Of a stretch of DNA of 64,000 bases, positions 1 to 12,365 are shown one piece after another. A model generated the notes under the pieces. The model did no database searches. It saw only the letters and a program-made list of their open reading frames with translations, and was not told the origin of the DNA. The stretch is from assembly GCA_033065855.1 (NCBI GenBank), contig JAVXUO010000768.1, positions 1-64,000 of the forward strand, written 5' to 3'. The translations under genes were made by a program, and so were the position numbers. Source of the stretch: Escallonia rubra (lineage: Eukaryota; Streptophyta; Magnoliopsida; Escalloniales; Escalloniaceae). The number at the start of each line of letters is the position of its first letter. Position 1 is the stretch's first letter.

Positions 1-199
1 ACTCGCAGCCGTACTAGTGGACGCTGATGGCTGTCCAGACTGCTGCTCGGACCCCCTTAGTAGGAGGCCTGCAAAAATAGTGGTTTAACGATATGTTAGG
101 GCATTAATTAATGAAATGGACATCGAGGATAGACAGAAAAAACATTAACAACTTAAACAAATTGACTCACATTGATCCGCCGGGCAATATCTGAAATAT

Positions 200-1335
200 A
201 GTCACCCTCCCGGTGCGCCTCGTCCTTGTCCTTCTTCCGCACATGCGTCTGACTATAGGTCAGAGCTATGACCTCATCATCCTCCAGATCCGGGTGTTCG
301 ACCGGTTCATGTGTCGGACGATATCGTATGGCACCGACCCCCCCCCCCCCCCCGTGTGCGTCGGATCTCTGTTATGTCTGTTCTCGGCCCCGCTCTTACT
401 CTTGGCGTCCCAGCCTGGATCCGCAGCCCACCGATCTATCATCTCCCCATACATGGTGAGATATCAAATGTAGGGGATATCTCGTCATGTCCGTCATCGG
501 GGCACCCTCGGCCAGCATCTTCTTCGCCCGGTCCCGTGAATCGTGGAGCCATCGGCGGTAATTCTTGCCGATGTAGGCAAAGAAAGCATGCTGCCCCAAA
601 CCTGCTGCTGAGGCGTGTCAAACGTAAACCCCTCTTGTAAGGCATTCAATAACACAAATTAACAACAGAAAACAAACTGTAATTAAACATTTACTAACGC
701 TGAAAAAATACTTCACCGTACAAGTCACTCCTCCCGTAGGGCCTCCCTCGCAGCGGCATCACAGTCCTTCCAGTACAGGCGTGGCTCGAAGAATCGGCTC
801 TTCACAAGAACGCCGATCTTCTTCCTCGCCTGATTCTCCATGATCCTGCCAAAGAAGTAAATAAATAAATTAATACAATTCAAATATAAATTAACACCCC
901 AAAATTTAAAATATAAGGCATGAGGTGATATTTTTAGTACTTACAGGCCCTCCTGCGTGAGCGTAACTCTCTGTTTACGCTGGGGGTCGATGCGTACCCC
1001 GCGTGTCGGACCATGGCCTCGTCGAGATCCTACAAAACACAGACATTAATACAATTCAAATATACTTTAAATATAAGGCTAGCGAAAATGTACTAAACAC
1101 CGTTATCAACTATACCTGAGGTAGAACCCACAGAAGATGGAGAATGCACGCGCGTGTGGGATGAATCTGTGTCGGGCTGGGGCGACGGCTGGGGCTGGGG
1201 CCCCATCTGCTATCCGCGATCACTCTGTGCCTCGTCATCAGTAGGCAATGACGAGATGGGACCCACCGGGGAGGAAGCAGCTCGGCGTCCAGCCCGGCCA
1301 CGAATAGCCCGTATCCTATCCATATCTGACTTCAT
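200..1335 (-). pseudogene. TNPA-like gene (Transposase_24, Ptta/En/Spm family), broken
   Basis: Several short blocks on the minus strand resemble the TNPA-like gene of plant CACTA elements. There is an N-terminal block from an ATG at 1335 (MKSDMDRIRAIRG). A block at about 949-1030 ends at a good donor. A block at about 735-853 contains RKKIGVLVKSRFFEPRLYW. Another lies at about 490-600 (QHAFFAYIGKNYRRWLHDS). The last (about 270-450) has the family signature of a basic region followed by NRDPTHTGGG. In known families this protein binds subterminal repeats and acts with TNP2. In-frame stops occur in the first block and near 735, and the 490-600 and 270-450 blocks are in different frames, so I call it a pseudogene. 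A run of 16 C at 338-353 encodes a glycine tract and is a likely length-variable spot. Exon edges are approximate. Confidence 0.6.
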
Positions 1336-1498
1336 ATAGATAAATTACAAAGACATTAACACGTTAAAAACAATAATTTGGTAGAAATCATTATCGGCAC
1401 TATATATATATATATGAACGGATGTGCAAAAACACATCAATAAACACCAAGTTCTAAAATGTTACTACATTTTTCCTGTGATGTTACAACATTACAAG

Positions 1499-4400
1499 TC
1501 AATCATTTTCAGTTTGCGAATCATTTTCAGTTTGCGAATCATCGTCATCACTTTCCTCGTCGTCCTCTTCATCTTCGAATTCATCCTCTTCATCAGTAGA
1601 CTCGGTCATATCATCTCCAACACTTTCCACGTCTTCCGCGTCATCATCTACGACTTCTTCACCTACAAGAAGTGTTGTTGGAAGAGGAAGATCGTCCTCC
1701 TCGTTGTTGACCTCAACAGGGAACAAGACACGTGGTTGGTCGGCTTGAAAGGAGTCTAGCTCACTGTCATATGTCATGGGCAATTTCTTGGACTTGATAG
1801 TTGTATACCAATGAGATTTGGGATTGGCAACGTCCTCCGCGTAAAAGACTTGTACAGCTTGACTAGCAAACACAAAGGGCTCGTCTGATGCAAGTCTTGA
1901 CTTGACATTGACATCTACAATCCCTTGAGAGCTAACACGGATTCCTCTACAGCATGTGACATCGAACCACGTACACTTGAACATTACCAGGCGGTTTTGG
2001 GAACCCAGATATGTTAGCTCAACAATCTCATCTAGCTCTCCGTAAAAGTCTATGCAATTCTCGGCATAACAGTCGCCGTTGACCAAGACTCCACTGTTTT
2101 GGGTTTGTTTTGTTCGATCATCATCTTTTACGTTAAACCTAAACCCGTTGATGATATAGCCTCCGTAACAGGATGTTTGTTTGTTAGGGCCTTCGGCTAG
2201 TAATTTCAAGCAGGAGGCCACTGGTCTATCCATTAACTGAACCTATTATAGATGATGGTAAAATTTAAGGATAAAGCAGTATACTAAGTGGCCACAGAAC
2301 TGTATATAACACATAATATAATTTCGTTAAACAATCTTACACGGATTTTGAACCACTGTACAAATTGTGATTTTCGATGAGATTCAAGTCCAGCGGGATC
2401 AGTGATTAAAGATTCCGCATCGAACTCACTGCAAACCAATATAGTTGACTCGCTTAACACACACTTTCAATTATGTACAGCAATGTAAGTGAATTAAGAC
2501 TTTAACTTACTCAACGAATGTCGAAACTTCATCGTAATTTAGAAGGGCATATATTGTTGCAGCACTGTACTCTTCATCCGTTAGCCATCGAGTATACGTT
2601 TGGCCGAAAGGACTACTTGACTGCTTGAATATTGACAATTGCCCTTCCAAATTTGTGCTTGCTCCGGGGTCATTTCGGCCTAGTTGATTTAACCTTGTAC
2701 CAACATCAGGCCCGAAATATTGACTACAAAAGTTTACAAGTTCTTCCATTACGTAAGCCTCCGCAATTGAGCCCTCAACCCGAGCCTTATTACGGACTTT
2801 TTTCTTTAAATGGAACATGAACCTAGAAGTTTAGCGAATCGAGTTAGGTGGAATATCAATGATAACAGATGTCGCATTAAGTGTAAACGAACAACTGTAA
2901 CAATTTAAGGATTACCTCTCGAAGGGATACATCCACCGATATTGCACGGGTCTACCCATCTTAGCATTATATGACAAGTGAATAGGCAGATGCTCCTGTG
3001 AATCAAAGAACGAAGGTGGGAAAAGTTTCTCCAGCTGGTAAATCGTCGCCCCAATGTTCTTCTCAAGCACTTCCATGTTACTCACCCGGATCGTAGAAGA
3101 ACATATATCTCGAAAGAAATGAGATAATTCAGTCAAAGTCTCGCAAATAACTCGTGGCAACAGTCCCTGGAAGGCAATAGGAATGAATCTCTCCATGAAT
3201 ACGTGGCAGTCGTGACTCTTCATCCCTTGGAACTTGCATTCCGATACATTGCAACAACAAGATATGTTGGACGCAAACCCATCCGGAAGCTTCAAATTCT
3301 TAACCCACTGACAGACCTTCTCTACCTGGTTCTTGTCTAGACAGTAACGTGCCTTCGAGAGTATGGTCCTCCCATTGACTGTCCGAGGATGCAATTCACG
3401 GCGTACACCCAACTGTTGTAGATCCCTTCTCGCTTTAAGGTGATCTTTCGATTTGCCCTTGACATTCATCACTATGTTGAACACATTATCAAAAACATTC
3501 TTCTCAATATGCATCACATCCATGTTGTTTCGGATAACGAGCGTCCTCCAATAGGCTAACTCCCAGAAGATACAAAATTTTCTCCAGTTGTGCTCTTTCC
3601 CGAACCCTGGAATCTTCTGATCTGGCACACCCTTACCGTGTGGTATGTCAGTATCAAGTGCCTCCAGGTGTGAGAGTACTTCTTCACCAGATGGGTAGTC
3701 CAGTGTGACAACCTCACGCTCGATTGTCCCGTCAAATTTATCCTTCTGCCTACGAAACTGATGGCCTGATGGCAAAAGCTTACGGTGACATCCGAACCAC
3801 GAGGCCTTTCCACCGTGCTTTAACATATGACCGGGGTTCACGCCCATACAAGCAGGGCATGCTAGCAGGGTTCACGCCCATACAAGCAGGGCATGCTAGC
3901 AGGGTTCACGCCCATACAAGCAGGGCATGCTAGCTTCCCATGTGTGCTCTAGCCACACGTCATTCCCAATGCGGGGAAATCATGTATAGTCCACATCAAA
4001 GCAGCCCTCATCTGAAAATTTTGTTTAAGGGATGCATCATATGTTTCGACTCCATGATTCCATAACTGTTTTAACTCATCAATCAACGGCCTTAAATACA
4101 CATCTATATCCTTACAGGGACTCTTCGGCCCCGGAATAAGCAACGACAAGAACATATACAGCTTCTTCATGCACATGCCTAGTGGAAGGTTATATGGGAC
4201 ATTAATAATAGGCCAATATGAATAAGGCATGGTAGATTCACCGAAAGCGTTGAACCCATCGGTTGCCAGACCAAGTCTAACATTCTGAACTTCCTGAGCA
4301 AAGGCTGGATGCCTACGGTCAAACTCCTTCCACGCCTCTCTATCAGCTGGGTGTGTCAGCACATCGGCATCGTTGCTGCGAGTCTTACGGTGAGCTCTCA

Positions 4401-5217
4401 TATGTTCAGCCGTATTGGAGGAGTAGTACATTCTCTGAAGCCGTGGTGTGACCGGGAAATATCGCAATATCTTCCATGCAATGTTTTTCTTCTTCCCTTT
4501 GTCCGGTTTGTACCTCGAATGATCACATACTGGACACCGTGAGAAATCCTTATCCTCTTTCAAGAATAATACACAATCGTTATTGCACGCATCTATCCGG
4601 TCATAGCTCAACCCAAGTTTCCTCATAATCTTCTTCGCGTCATAGTACGACGGCGGTAGCTTTTCACTTTCGGGCAGTATTTCTTTGATTAAGGTAACAA
4701 ACTCGTTAAAACCTTTCTCACTCAGCCCGTGGTCTGATTTCAACTGTAATAACCTACTAACCGCAGACAGCCGTGTGTGTTTCGGAGCTCCATCCCACAG
4801 CGGCTCTTCCGCAGCTCTCAACAACTCATAAAACTGATAAGCCCCCTCGTTCGACGGTTGTGGAATGTAGTCACCCCAGTCAACATTAGCATGCCCAACA
4901 TCCATAATCATATCTCGGTAATCATATCGTGCCTCCTCCCTAACTTCAGTTTGACTAGCCGGGTTGGACGACAATACTATCGTTTCCCCGTGCTGCGTCC
5001 ACCTTGTGTATCCACCCATAAAACCGTACCGACGAAGATGCCATTTTACTTCAATTCTTTTTCTCCAGTGCAACAACTCACATCTACCGCATGTACACCT
5101 TATCTTATCAAGGTCAACGTGTGCAGGATGCGCATAAGCGAAGTCAAGAAATTCGTCAACGCGACACTCAAAATCTTCAGCATTCTTCCTTTTCATCCAA
5201 CTTCGATCGACTGACAT
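1499..5217 (-). pseudogene. TNP2-like CACTA transposase, disrupted by a 34-bp repeat and a stop codon
   Basis: Domains in order from the ATG at 5217: a Transpos_assoc zinc-binding N-terminus (MSVDRSWMKRK..., CTCGRCELLH), the Transposase_21 core to about 3949, DUF4218 (about 3850-2916, ending MYPFER), its continuation in exon 2 (about 2823-2511), a short exon 3 (about 2434-2339) and a DUF4216 exon (about 2248-1499) ending in an acidic tail. Exon 1 ends at a GT donor (2916), and the exon joins follow the same plan as the intact gene at 25434. Two lesions are visible. An in-frame TAG follows GMTCG near 3948, where relatives have a tryptophan. A 34-bp unit repeated three times (3834-3934) shifts the frame. 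The gene would encode the DDE-type transposase of the element; this copy is unlikely to be functional. Confidence 0.88.
3834..3934. repeat. 34-bp tandem triplication inside the transposase exon
   Basis: A 34-bp unit starting GGGTTCACGCCCATACAAGC occurs at 3834-3867, 3868-3901 and 3902-3934, nearly identical. Because 34 is not a multiple of three, each unit changes the reading frame. The near-identity suggests a recent slippage or repair event in the Transposase_21 exon. Confidence 0.95.
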
Positions 5218-5935
5218 GACGACTGAATTATCGTACTGTATACCACTTTCAATTATGACCAGTGTTTAGGCATTACCGATGTAAATATCCATGCATGACG
5301 GTTACAACATGTCTACATATTTTCCCTCCACTCTTGAACAGGTAGTGGTCCTATCCCATTCAGAAAAGCACATGTTTATAAAATAGTGAATAACTCATGC
5401 TAAGTCCCATGTCTGTGGAAAATTTGGCAGCACCTCCCCATATTTCTCCAAGTACACGACATTGATTAGGTGTTCTAACATTCATCTAACCTTGCTCAAG
5501 AAGGTTTGACGGATGTTAGAACACCAGATCTGTATGCACCCGGAGAAACACATGAGAACGTGTACCAAATATCCACGACATAGAACACAAAGCATGAGTC
5601 AAAACACTGTTTTATAAACAATTAGCTTTTCCAAATTGTCCAAACTGGACATCCAAAGGCTCATTACAAAGCATTATTTTGTAATGAGTACCTTTGAACG
5701 GGAACTAAGGGTTTCTATGCATGCATGCGTTCAGAAATTGATAACATATGCAAGAATCTTTTCGAAATATCAAAACTGTAGAAAAATCATTACATATGTT
5801 ACCAATTCCACATTAAATAGAATTCGTTGGCAATGAGTTGAACCATATCGTTGCCAATGGACTTCTCAAAACAACAACTAATATAAAGAAGGCAGTGTTT
5901 GTAAACAACGAGTAATTGAACCATCTCTGGGCAAC
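5218..5935. other. Upstream region of CACTA 1, no gene seen
   Basis: AT-rich sequence between the transposase start and the repeat arrays. Short open frames here have no recognisable family. It may hold the transposase promoter, but I cannot place a TATA box or start site with confidence. Confidence 0.5.
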
Positions 5936-6160
5936 ATGGAGTAATTATGGAATGTACAAGGCTAATTAGGGCTAACTGGGTTATTAGGGTTAATTATGAG
6001 TATTAATTATAGCTAATTAGGGTTGATTAGGACTAATTAGGGTTATTTAGTCCTAATTAGGGTTTAATTGTGCCGAGTAGTGCTGATTAGTCCTAATTAA
6101 GGCTAATTAGGCTTAATTGGGTTATCTTAGGGCTAATTAATGTTAATGAGGGATAGTTTC
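5936..6160. repeat. Degenerate (TTAGGG/TAATTAGGGCTAAT) tandem array
   Basis: About 200 bp made of drifting copies of a roughly 12-15-bp unit built around attagggttaattag. No reading frame. It sits inside CACTA 1, next to the G-box satellite. Confidence 0.75.
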
Positions 6161-7130
6161 GGACACGTGTCCGACGCCCACCGACACGCACCTCCAGACA
6201 CATCGGCATACGTTAAATTGTTTTTTAAATGTCGGACACCGTTGATCAGACGTAGTGTCCGTGTCTACGCTAGCTAACAGGTATCTCAATCCAATTGGGT
6301 CCCATCCTCCATCAACAACCTCAATTCTGACACATCATATAGAGTGTCGATATGGTGTCCGATACGTGTCTGACACTTCCTGACACGTGTCTAACACATG
6401 CCGACACGTGTCGGACGCCTTCGGACACGGGTCCGACGCCCACCGACACGCACCTCCAGACATATTGGCATACGTTAATTTTTTTTTAAATGTTGGACAC
6501 CGTCGATCAGACGTGGTGTCCGTGTCTGCGCTAGCTAACAGGTATCTCAATCCAATTGGGTCCCATCCTCCGTCAACAACCTCAATTCCGACACATCATA
6601 TAGGGTGTCGATATGGTGTCCGATACGTGTCTGACACCTCCGGACATGTGTGCGACACATACCGACACGTGTCCAACGCCCACCGACACGCACCTACAGA
6701 CACAACGGCATAAGTTAATTTGTTTTTTAAATGTCGGACACCGTCGATCAGACGTGGTGTCTGTGTCTGCGTTAGCTAACATCTCAATCCAATTGGGTCC
6801 CATCCTCTGTCAACAACCTCAATTCTGACACCTCATAGAGGGTGTTGATATGGTGTCTGATACGTGTCTGCCGCCTTCGGACACGTGTACGACACATACC
6901 GATACGTGTCCGATGCCTCTGGACACGTGTCCGACGCCTTTGGACTCGTGTCCGATGCCCACCGACACGCACCTCCAGACACATCGGCATACGTTAATTT
7001 ATTTTTTAAATGTCAGACACCGTCGATCAGACGTGATGTCCGTGTCTGCGCTAACTAACAGGTATCTCAATCCAATTGGGTCCCATCCTCCGTCAACAAT
7101 CTCAATTCGCAATTCTCATATGCTCAATGC
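6160..7130. repeat. Satellite-like array, about 4 copies of a 240-280-bp unit rich in GACACGTGTC
   Basis: Four imperfect copies are visible. The landmark aatccaattgggtcccatcc recurs near 6289, 6549, 6786 and 7069. Each copy also carries tgtcggacaccgtcgatcag and clusters of the palindrome GACACGTGTC, which contains the plant G-box core CACGTG. Shorter decayed pieces follow to about 7200. Open frames here are repeat artefacts. The array lies in the 5' region of CACTA 1, upstream of its transposase. Confidence 0.88.
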
Positions 7131-7440
7131 AATAAAAATTAACAAAAATCACACATTCAATCCAATTGGGTCCCATCCTCCGTCAATAATCTCAATATCT
7201 CAAATGCTCAATGCACAATTAACAATCTAAAATCATCAATTGTCAACCTAAAATCATCAATTAATAATCGCAATTACTTCAATTGCACAGCTAATAACCT
7301 AAAATCATCAATTAACAACCTAAAATAATCATCGATCAATACTCATAATTTTCAAACGCACAATTAACAACCTAAAATTATCAAACAAATAATCAATGTT
7401 CAAATGGAAAAAAAATTATTCAAAATACACATATCCGATG
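7131..7440. other. AT-rich stretch with short repeats, no gene
   Basis: Low-complexity sequence with recurring aacctaaaatcatcaatta-type words. No coding signal. Confidence 0.5.
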
Positions 7441-8105
7441 CGCTTGAATTATTTCAATTTAGGGTTCGATTGTATTAGGGCATTCAATTTAGGGTTCAAT
7501 TAGTTTAATTTAGTGTTCGGTTCGACTAGGACATTCAATTTAGGGTTTAATTAGGGTTCAATTACATCAATTTAGGGTTCAATTAGGGGGTTCTATTGAC
7601 TCAATTTAGGGTTCGGTTGATTTGGGACATTCAATTTAGGGTTCAATTAGTTCAATTTAGGTTTCAGTTGGATTAGGGCATTCAATTTAGGGTTCAATTA
7701 GGGGTTCAATTAGTTTAATTTAGGGTTCGATTCGATTAGGGCATTCAATTTAGGGTTTAATTAGGGTTCAATTACTTCAATTTAGGGTTCAATTAGGGGG
7801 TTCTATTGATTCAATTTAGGGTTCGGTTGATTTGGGGCATTCAATTTAGGGTTCAATTAGGGGGTTCAATTATTTCAATTTATGGTTCGGTTGGATCAGG
7901 GCATTCAATTAGGGGTTCAATTAGTTTAATTTAGGGTTCAATTCGATTAAGGCATTCAATTTAGGATTTAATTATGATTCAATTACTTCAATTTAGGGTT
8001 CAATTAGGGGGTTCTATTAGTTCAATTTAGGGTTCGGTTGATTTGAGACATTCAATTTAGGGTTCGGTTGATTTGAGACATTCAATTTATGGTTCAATTA
8101 GTTCA
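7441..8105. repeat. Telomere-like minisatellite built on ATTTAGGGTTCAATTAG
   Basis: About 660 bp of tandem units of roughly 16-25 bp with the core TTTAGGGTTC, which contains the plant telomere heptamer TTTAGGG once per unit. Units combine into a higher-order pattern with ggcattcaatttaggg and ggggttctattga variants. It is inside CACTA 1 and is not a pure telomere tract, so it is best read as a minisatellite. Confidence 0.85.
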
Positions 8106-8869
8106 AACTCTTAGAGACTCAAGAACAAATTCATCACCCGGTTGAAGGGCCATACTTGCAGCCCTATCGAAGAAACCAGCATCAGCAGATGTGGACACAC
8201 TCATCAGCATGGAACTTGGCAGAACTGTTACCTTATCTTGAATCAGGCAATACCTCCTGAGGTACTTCCTTTTCTTTCAGCTTGGCATCTTGACAAACGC
8301 AGAACATATATATGAGGTATATCTCTCTAACTTAAAAGTCTAAGATGTTTAATAGTGTTTATAGGCATTTCATTTCCAGTTTTGCCCCTAAATCTCTCTA
8401 TCTTATCTTAAAAGAGCAAACCTGAAATGAACATTTACCTTCCAATATACCCCTTTTAGAAAATGAACATTAAAAGAAACCAATTATTCTTAAAATAAAC
8501 ACTATTAAACATCTTAAAATAAATCTGCAATGGACAATTATTCTTCTTAGCATTTGGTCTGATTTTCTTGATCTTCTATCGGAGGATGGAGGTCTTCAGA
8601 ACTCAGACCGGTGCTGCCGGTGCAGAGGTCGCCGTAAGGCCGTCCTTCGGTTTGTGCTTCGCCGGAGTGAGGCGCCGCGGCGGTAGTGGAGGCTTGGTGA
8701 CACGGCGGCAGTGGAGCCTTGGTGGCGCGGCGGCAGTGGAGGTGGATATGGTGTCGGGGGGAGGATGAGGTGTTGCCGGCGGTGGGGTATAGTGAAGATG
8801 AGAACGATGAGAACGACAGTGAGAACAGGGCAAACGGGGAGAGAGAAAACCAGATCGGGGGGATTTATT
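8106..8869. other. CACTA 1 subterminal interior; possible captured exon and GC-rich block
   Basis: On the minus strand near 8100-8240 there is an open stretch that reads like coding sequence (contains SADAGFFDRAASMALQPGDE) and begins next to a possible splice site. I do not recognise its family. From about 8590 to 8790 a GC-rich stretch repeats a roughly 30-bp ggcggcagtggag unit. No intact gene is present. Confidence 0.35.
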
Positions 8870-9219
8870 AAACACTTTTAGTGACGGAATAAAGCAGTCG
8901 CTAAAAGTCCGTTGGTGAAGGTCGCACTTTTACCGACAAATGTTTTAGCGACGGAGTTATGCCGTCGCTAAAAGTGTTTTATTAAACCCTGGGAAATAAA
9001 AAAATTCTAAAAAAGTTTTAGCGACAGAAGTTCTGTCGCTAAAAGACCGCCGACAAAATTCCGTCGCTAAAAACTTTTTACGACGTCTGATTCCGACGCT
9101 AATAGTATTTAACGACGGAATTTTTACCGACGAGACTTTCCGTCGGTGAAAGACGATTTAGCGACGGAATAACTTCCGTCGCTGAAAATCCGTTGCAAAA
9201 GGCCTCTTCTCTTGTAGTG
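8870..9219. repeat. Subterminal repeats and right terminus of CACTA 1
   Basis: The motif GCGACGGAA and its inverse (ttccgtcgct) recur about ten times, ending at the terminal cttgtagtg (9211-9219). Such arrays are the binding sites of TNPA-type proteins in this superfamily. The motif differs from the one in the CACTA element at 21340. Confidence 0.85.
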
Positions 9220-9271
9220 GAAAGAGGGATGGAGGGAGAGGGAGAGAGAGAGAGTAGGTGATGGATCTCCA

Positions 9272-9320
<49 letters not shown>

Positions 9321-10450
9321 ACTAGAGGTAAACTTGAGGGTACAATTTTGGGATTAAGCCATAAGAATACAAGTACAAACTGAAAATGGAAATGATATAA
9401 GTATACAAACCCGACAGAAAAAGTAGCTGAAGTTTTTTCATGACAATAATAAAAGTACACGAGCGTGTTTTCTAACTGAATACGAAAGTCATGAAAACGA
9501 AAACTAAAAATAAATACAGAAAACAAAACTGCTTAGCATACAGCCCGTATAGTATGAGTAATTCAAATCTGAAGAAGAAATATTATTTCCACCACTTCAA
9601 TAGAATCGAACTTTTCATTTATACGGTGATTAAGAACACGATAATTAATTTTGAGTAAAGGAAGTTCTTTCTACTCAATTTTTTGTTGCTTTTAATACTT
9701 ATACAAAGTAATAAATCGGTCCTTTAGTTCCATTGGATTGCAAATTTGAGGGTATTTACTGATTTTATACTAAATACCACATTTGAAACGGAGAACAAAG
9801 CACCTGATGGGAATATTTGATAGTTTAGTGATAATCGATATGCGAAAGGCCGAATTTAATTCTAATAATTTGTTTTATAGTATTATTTTCAGTTGTCCCA
9901 TTTTTATCTTGTTTAATTTGACAGAACACAGTTTTAGGATTCACACTGTAATGTTTTAATCTTTGTATTAAAAATTATTAAAAGGCTTAAAGGGGATTAG
10001 ATAAATCGAGATTCGAGCAAAGCTCGAGTTAGCTAATAAAATGCATTATAGAGCTCTAAAAAAAAATGAAATAATTCATAGTGCAGAACTTTAACATAAA
10101 AACTAACGTCTTATAGAATAATATATACCTACTTCCATTAAATAAATGACTATAGGGCGGACGTTAGTCCACACAATTGTTATTGAATGCTTGCAATTAT
10201 TATCACTAATGGATTCTATTTTGGTCAAAGTCAAATTCTAATGCTTATAATTAGTCTAAGAACTTGAATTGATCGTATTGTTCATGTGAATTTAATTAAT
10301 ATTAAAAAAATTATCGTTAGATTTCAGTGCGTTTCTCGGTTCGCTTTTTATATCTTGTATGAATTGCACTGGCTTCACTAATTGTTATCTTGCAGACATC
10401 ACTTGTTGGTATTAAGATTGAAACTATTAATGTCGTGCACTTTCTTCCAC
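9220..10450. other. Intergenic flank, no gene seen
   Basis: AT-rich sequence to the right of CACTA 1. It starts with purine-rich GA repeats, then a (GT)n(GA)n microsatellite at about 9272-9320. No recognisable coding sequence on either strand. Confidence 0.6.
9272..9320. repeat. (GT)n(GA)n microsatellite
   Basis: A compound dinucleotide repeat, GT followed by GA. Confidence 0.95.
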
Positions 10451-12365
10451 CCCATGGGGTTGGCCATTATTGTTAACACTTTAACTTCCTAAAACTTCGA
10501 TCTAACATCGAATTTGGACTTATTTTTTGTTCCAAATTTGGCCTCTCTACAAACCAAACATCAAAGGAAAACAAATACTTTCACAAAATAGGTAGTGCAG
10601 ACTATCTCAAAATCTTACCCAGACTCTAACTTCTCCTCACGTGATCTACTGCTGGTGACTACCTGCAGAACGGAACAAACAAGGATGAGCTTTTGAGAGC
10701 TCAGTAAGGTCGTTCAAGAATAATTCCTAAAGGAGTTATAACGATTCAAAGACAACTGCTAAGGGATTACAAACTCGTCGTAACAATTTGATAAAAACAG
10801 GGGAACGAGTTTGAAATCAATCCCCTTTGGTAACATATCCGAACAATTGTTTTCAATCATTCTTAGAGCAATAATTTAAGATACAACATAAATAAATTAC
10901 GAAGATATTGACCATGGACAGATGCAATGTCATACAGGCAATGCTCAATATAATGTACACATGCATTATGTATGACTACTACTCCATTTAGGTACTAGCC
11001 TGCGTTCCACGCAGGAGTAGACTAGCCTTATAACGCCGCCTCAGAATAGACCCCCATGTCAATATACAGAAAACAAATATCATGGAACCAATAAACAACT
11101 CAATGCTCAACATGCAATAAAAGTTGAGCATGGATAAGAGTTCAAATAATCGAATCAGGTTCAATATCTAGGTTTAATTGACAATAACGAACGCAAGTTG
11201 CTGACTTAAGGTTCGGATAGAAACCTTTATATGGGTCCAAAGCTAAGTTACTCTAACCATATAGTCCTTTGCCTTAACCTAAACCAAACAATCTAATGAT
11301 TAGAATACAATTTATATTACCGTATTATAAACCTTCCCGCAGATAAAACCACTTAAATATCCCACTGCATGTGAATTTATGCAAAAATACTGTTTCTAGG
11401 TAAAATTATCAAAATACCCCTATAGGTAGCAAACTATCAAAATACCTCATGGGGGTTTCTAGCTCCAAACAAAATCTAAAAATACATTAAAACGCTATTT
11501 TAAGGATCCTGAAATCATTTTTAGCTAAAATATATTTTTTAAAAATTTCGCTCGAAAATCCCAAACGGTGTCCGGACCGAGTGTTCAGAAGCCGATTCTG
11601 CTAGAAAATAGGTATTAGCCTCAGAATGGCACAAAATTTTAGAAAATAGTGATGCCAATGAAAGTGGGTTCGTACTTACGTGGAGGTGCCACAAAGGCTG
11701 CAGTCCGAGTCAGCTTCCAAGTATGTTGATGTGAGACACAGCAAGGGTGGAACAAGGGCAGAGACCAAGGGCTTCCCAGACAGAGCTTGAGGGTGGCAGT
11801 GCTGCGAGGGCGATAGCGCAGGATGAATATACGACGACAGTCACAGTCCGATGCTTAGGTCCAGAGTCAGGGTCCTGTATGTTACTCTCTCTAGAATTCT
11901 AGAGTGAGAAAGTGAAAATGTCCAAAATGTTCTCCTCCCCAAATGAATTCTCAAGACCTCTATTTATAGAGATTGAGATGATGATGTCATAAACCGACAC
12001 GTGGCGCTCCCCGGGAGTGACACGTCACCGGGGGGTCCACGGGTGCCGGTGCTCCATGGACTGTCAGATCGCATATTCAACCGGCCTGCTCCTCACAGCG
12101 TCGCTCTGTCTGTCTGGAAAGACTGGCTCCCACCGCATCGGTGTGGCCAGAGAACCCCCTTGATCTAGCCTCCAATCCAAGCCCTTGCGGAGTCCCACAG
12201 GCCTGGCAGCGGTGGGGAAGACCCGACGCCCAACTGCCAGGTGAACTAGGCGCGATGCCCTCCGAAGACCTGCTCCCGTCTCGGAGTGACCCGGGGGTCA
12301 TAGTCCCTAGGGGTGCCGACGCAAGCCCCCAGTGCCGGAGCACGTAGGCCAGTCACGCAGGCACC
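10451..12365. other. Unclassified degraded repeat sequence
   Basis: Wording such as gagctcagtaaggtcgttca (near 10700) and a TATA-like ctatttatagag (near 11960) recalls the ends or leader of plant LTR-type elements. I cannot find matching terminal repeats, so the class stays open. GC content rises after about 11650. No gene is supported. Confidence 0.3.

Larger units (their letters stand above)
1..9219 (-). mobile_element. CACTA (En/Spm) transposon 1, 5' portion; other end lies outside the window
   Basis: The right terminus is a CACTACAAG repeat read on the minus strand (9211-9219). It is preceded on the plus strand by about 350 bp of subterminal repeats with the core GCGACGGAA (about 8870-9200). 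The TNP2-like transposase (1499-5217) and a TNPA-like gene (about 200-1335) both read leftward from this end, the usual CACTA order. The roughly 4 kb between terminus and transposase start matches the spacing in the complete CACTA element at 21340. No partner terminus is visible, so the element continues off the left edge. The three bases outside the terminus are GAA (9220-9222), the half of a target duplication that can be seen. Both genes are damaged, so this copy is probably non-autonomous. The assignment is firm; the left boundary is unknown. Confidence 0.85.

Noticed and set aside
338-353. C16 run as a regulatory or quadruplex element
   Set aside because: It fits a glycine tract in the TNPA-like frame; a homopolymer slip is the simpler reading.
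1424-1759. Plus-strand frame opposite the CACTA 1 DUF4216 exon
   Set aside because: Shadow of the acidic tail coding sequence on the minus strand.
7441-8105. True interstitial telomere
   Set aside because: The heptamer is never in uninterrupted tandem; the repeating unit is longer and different.
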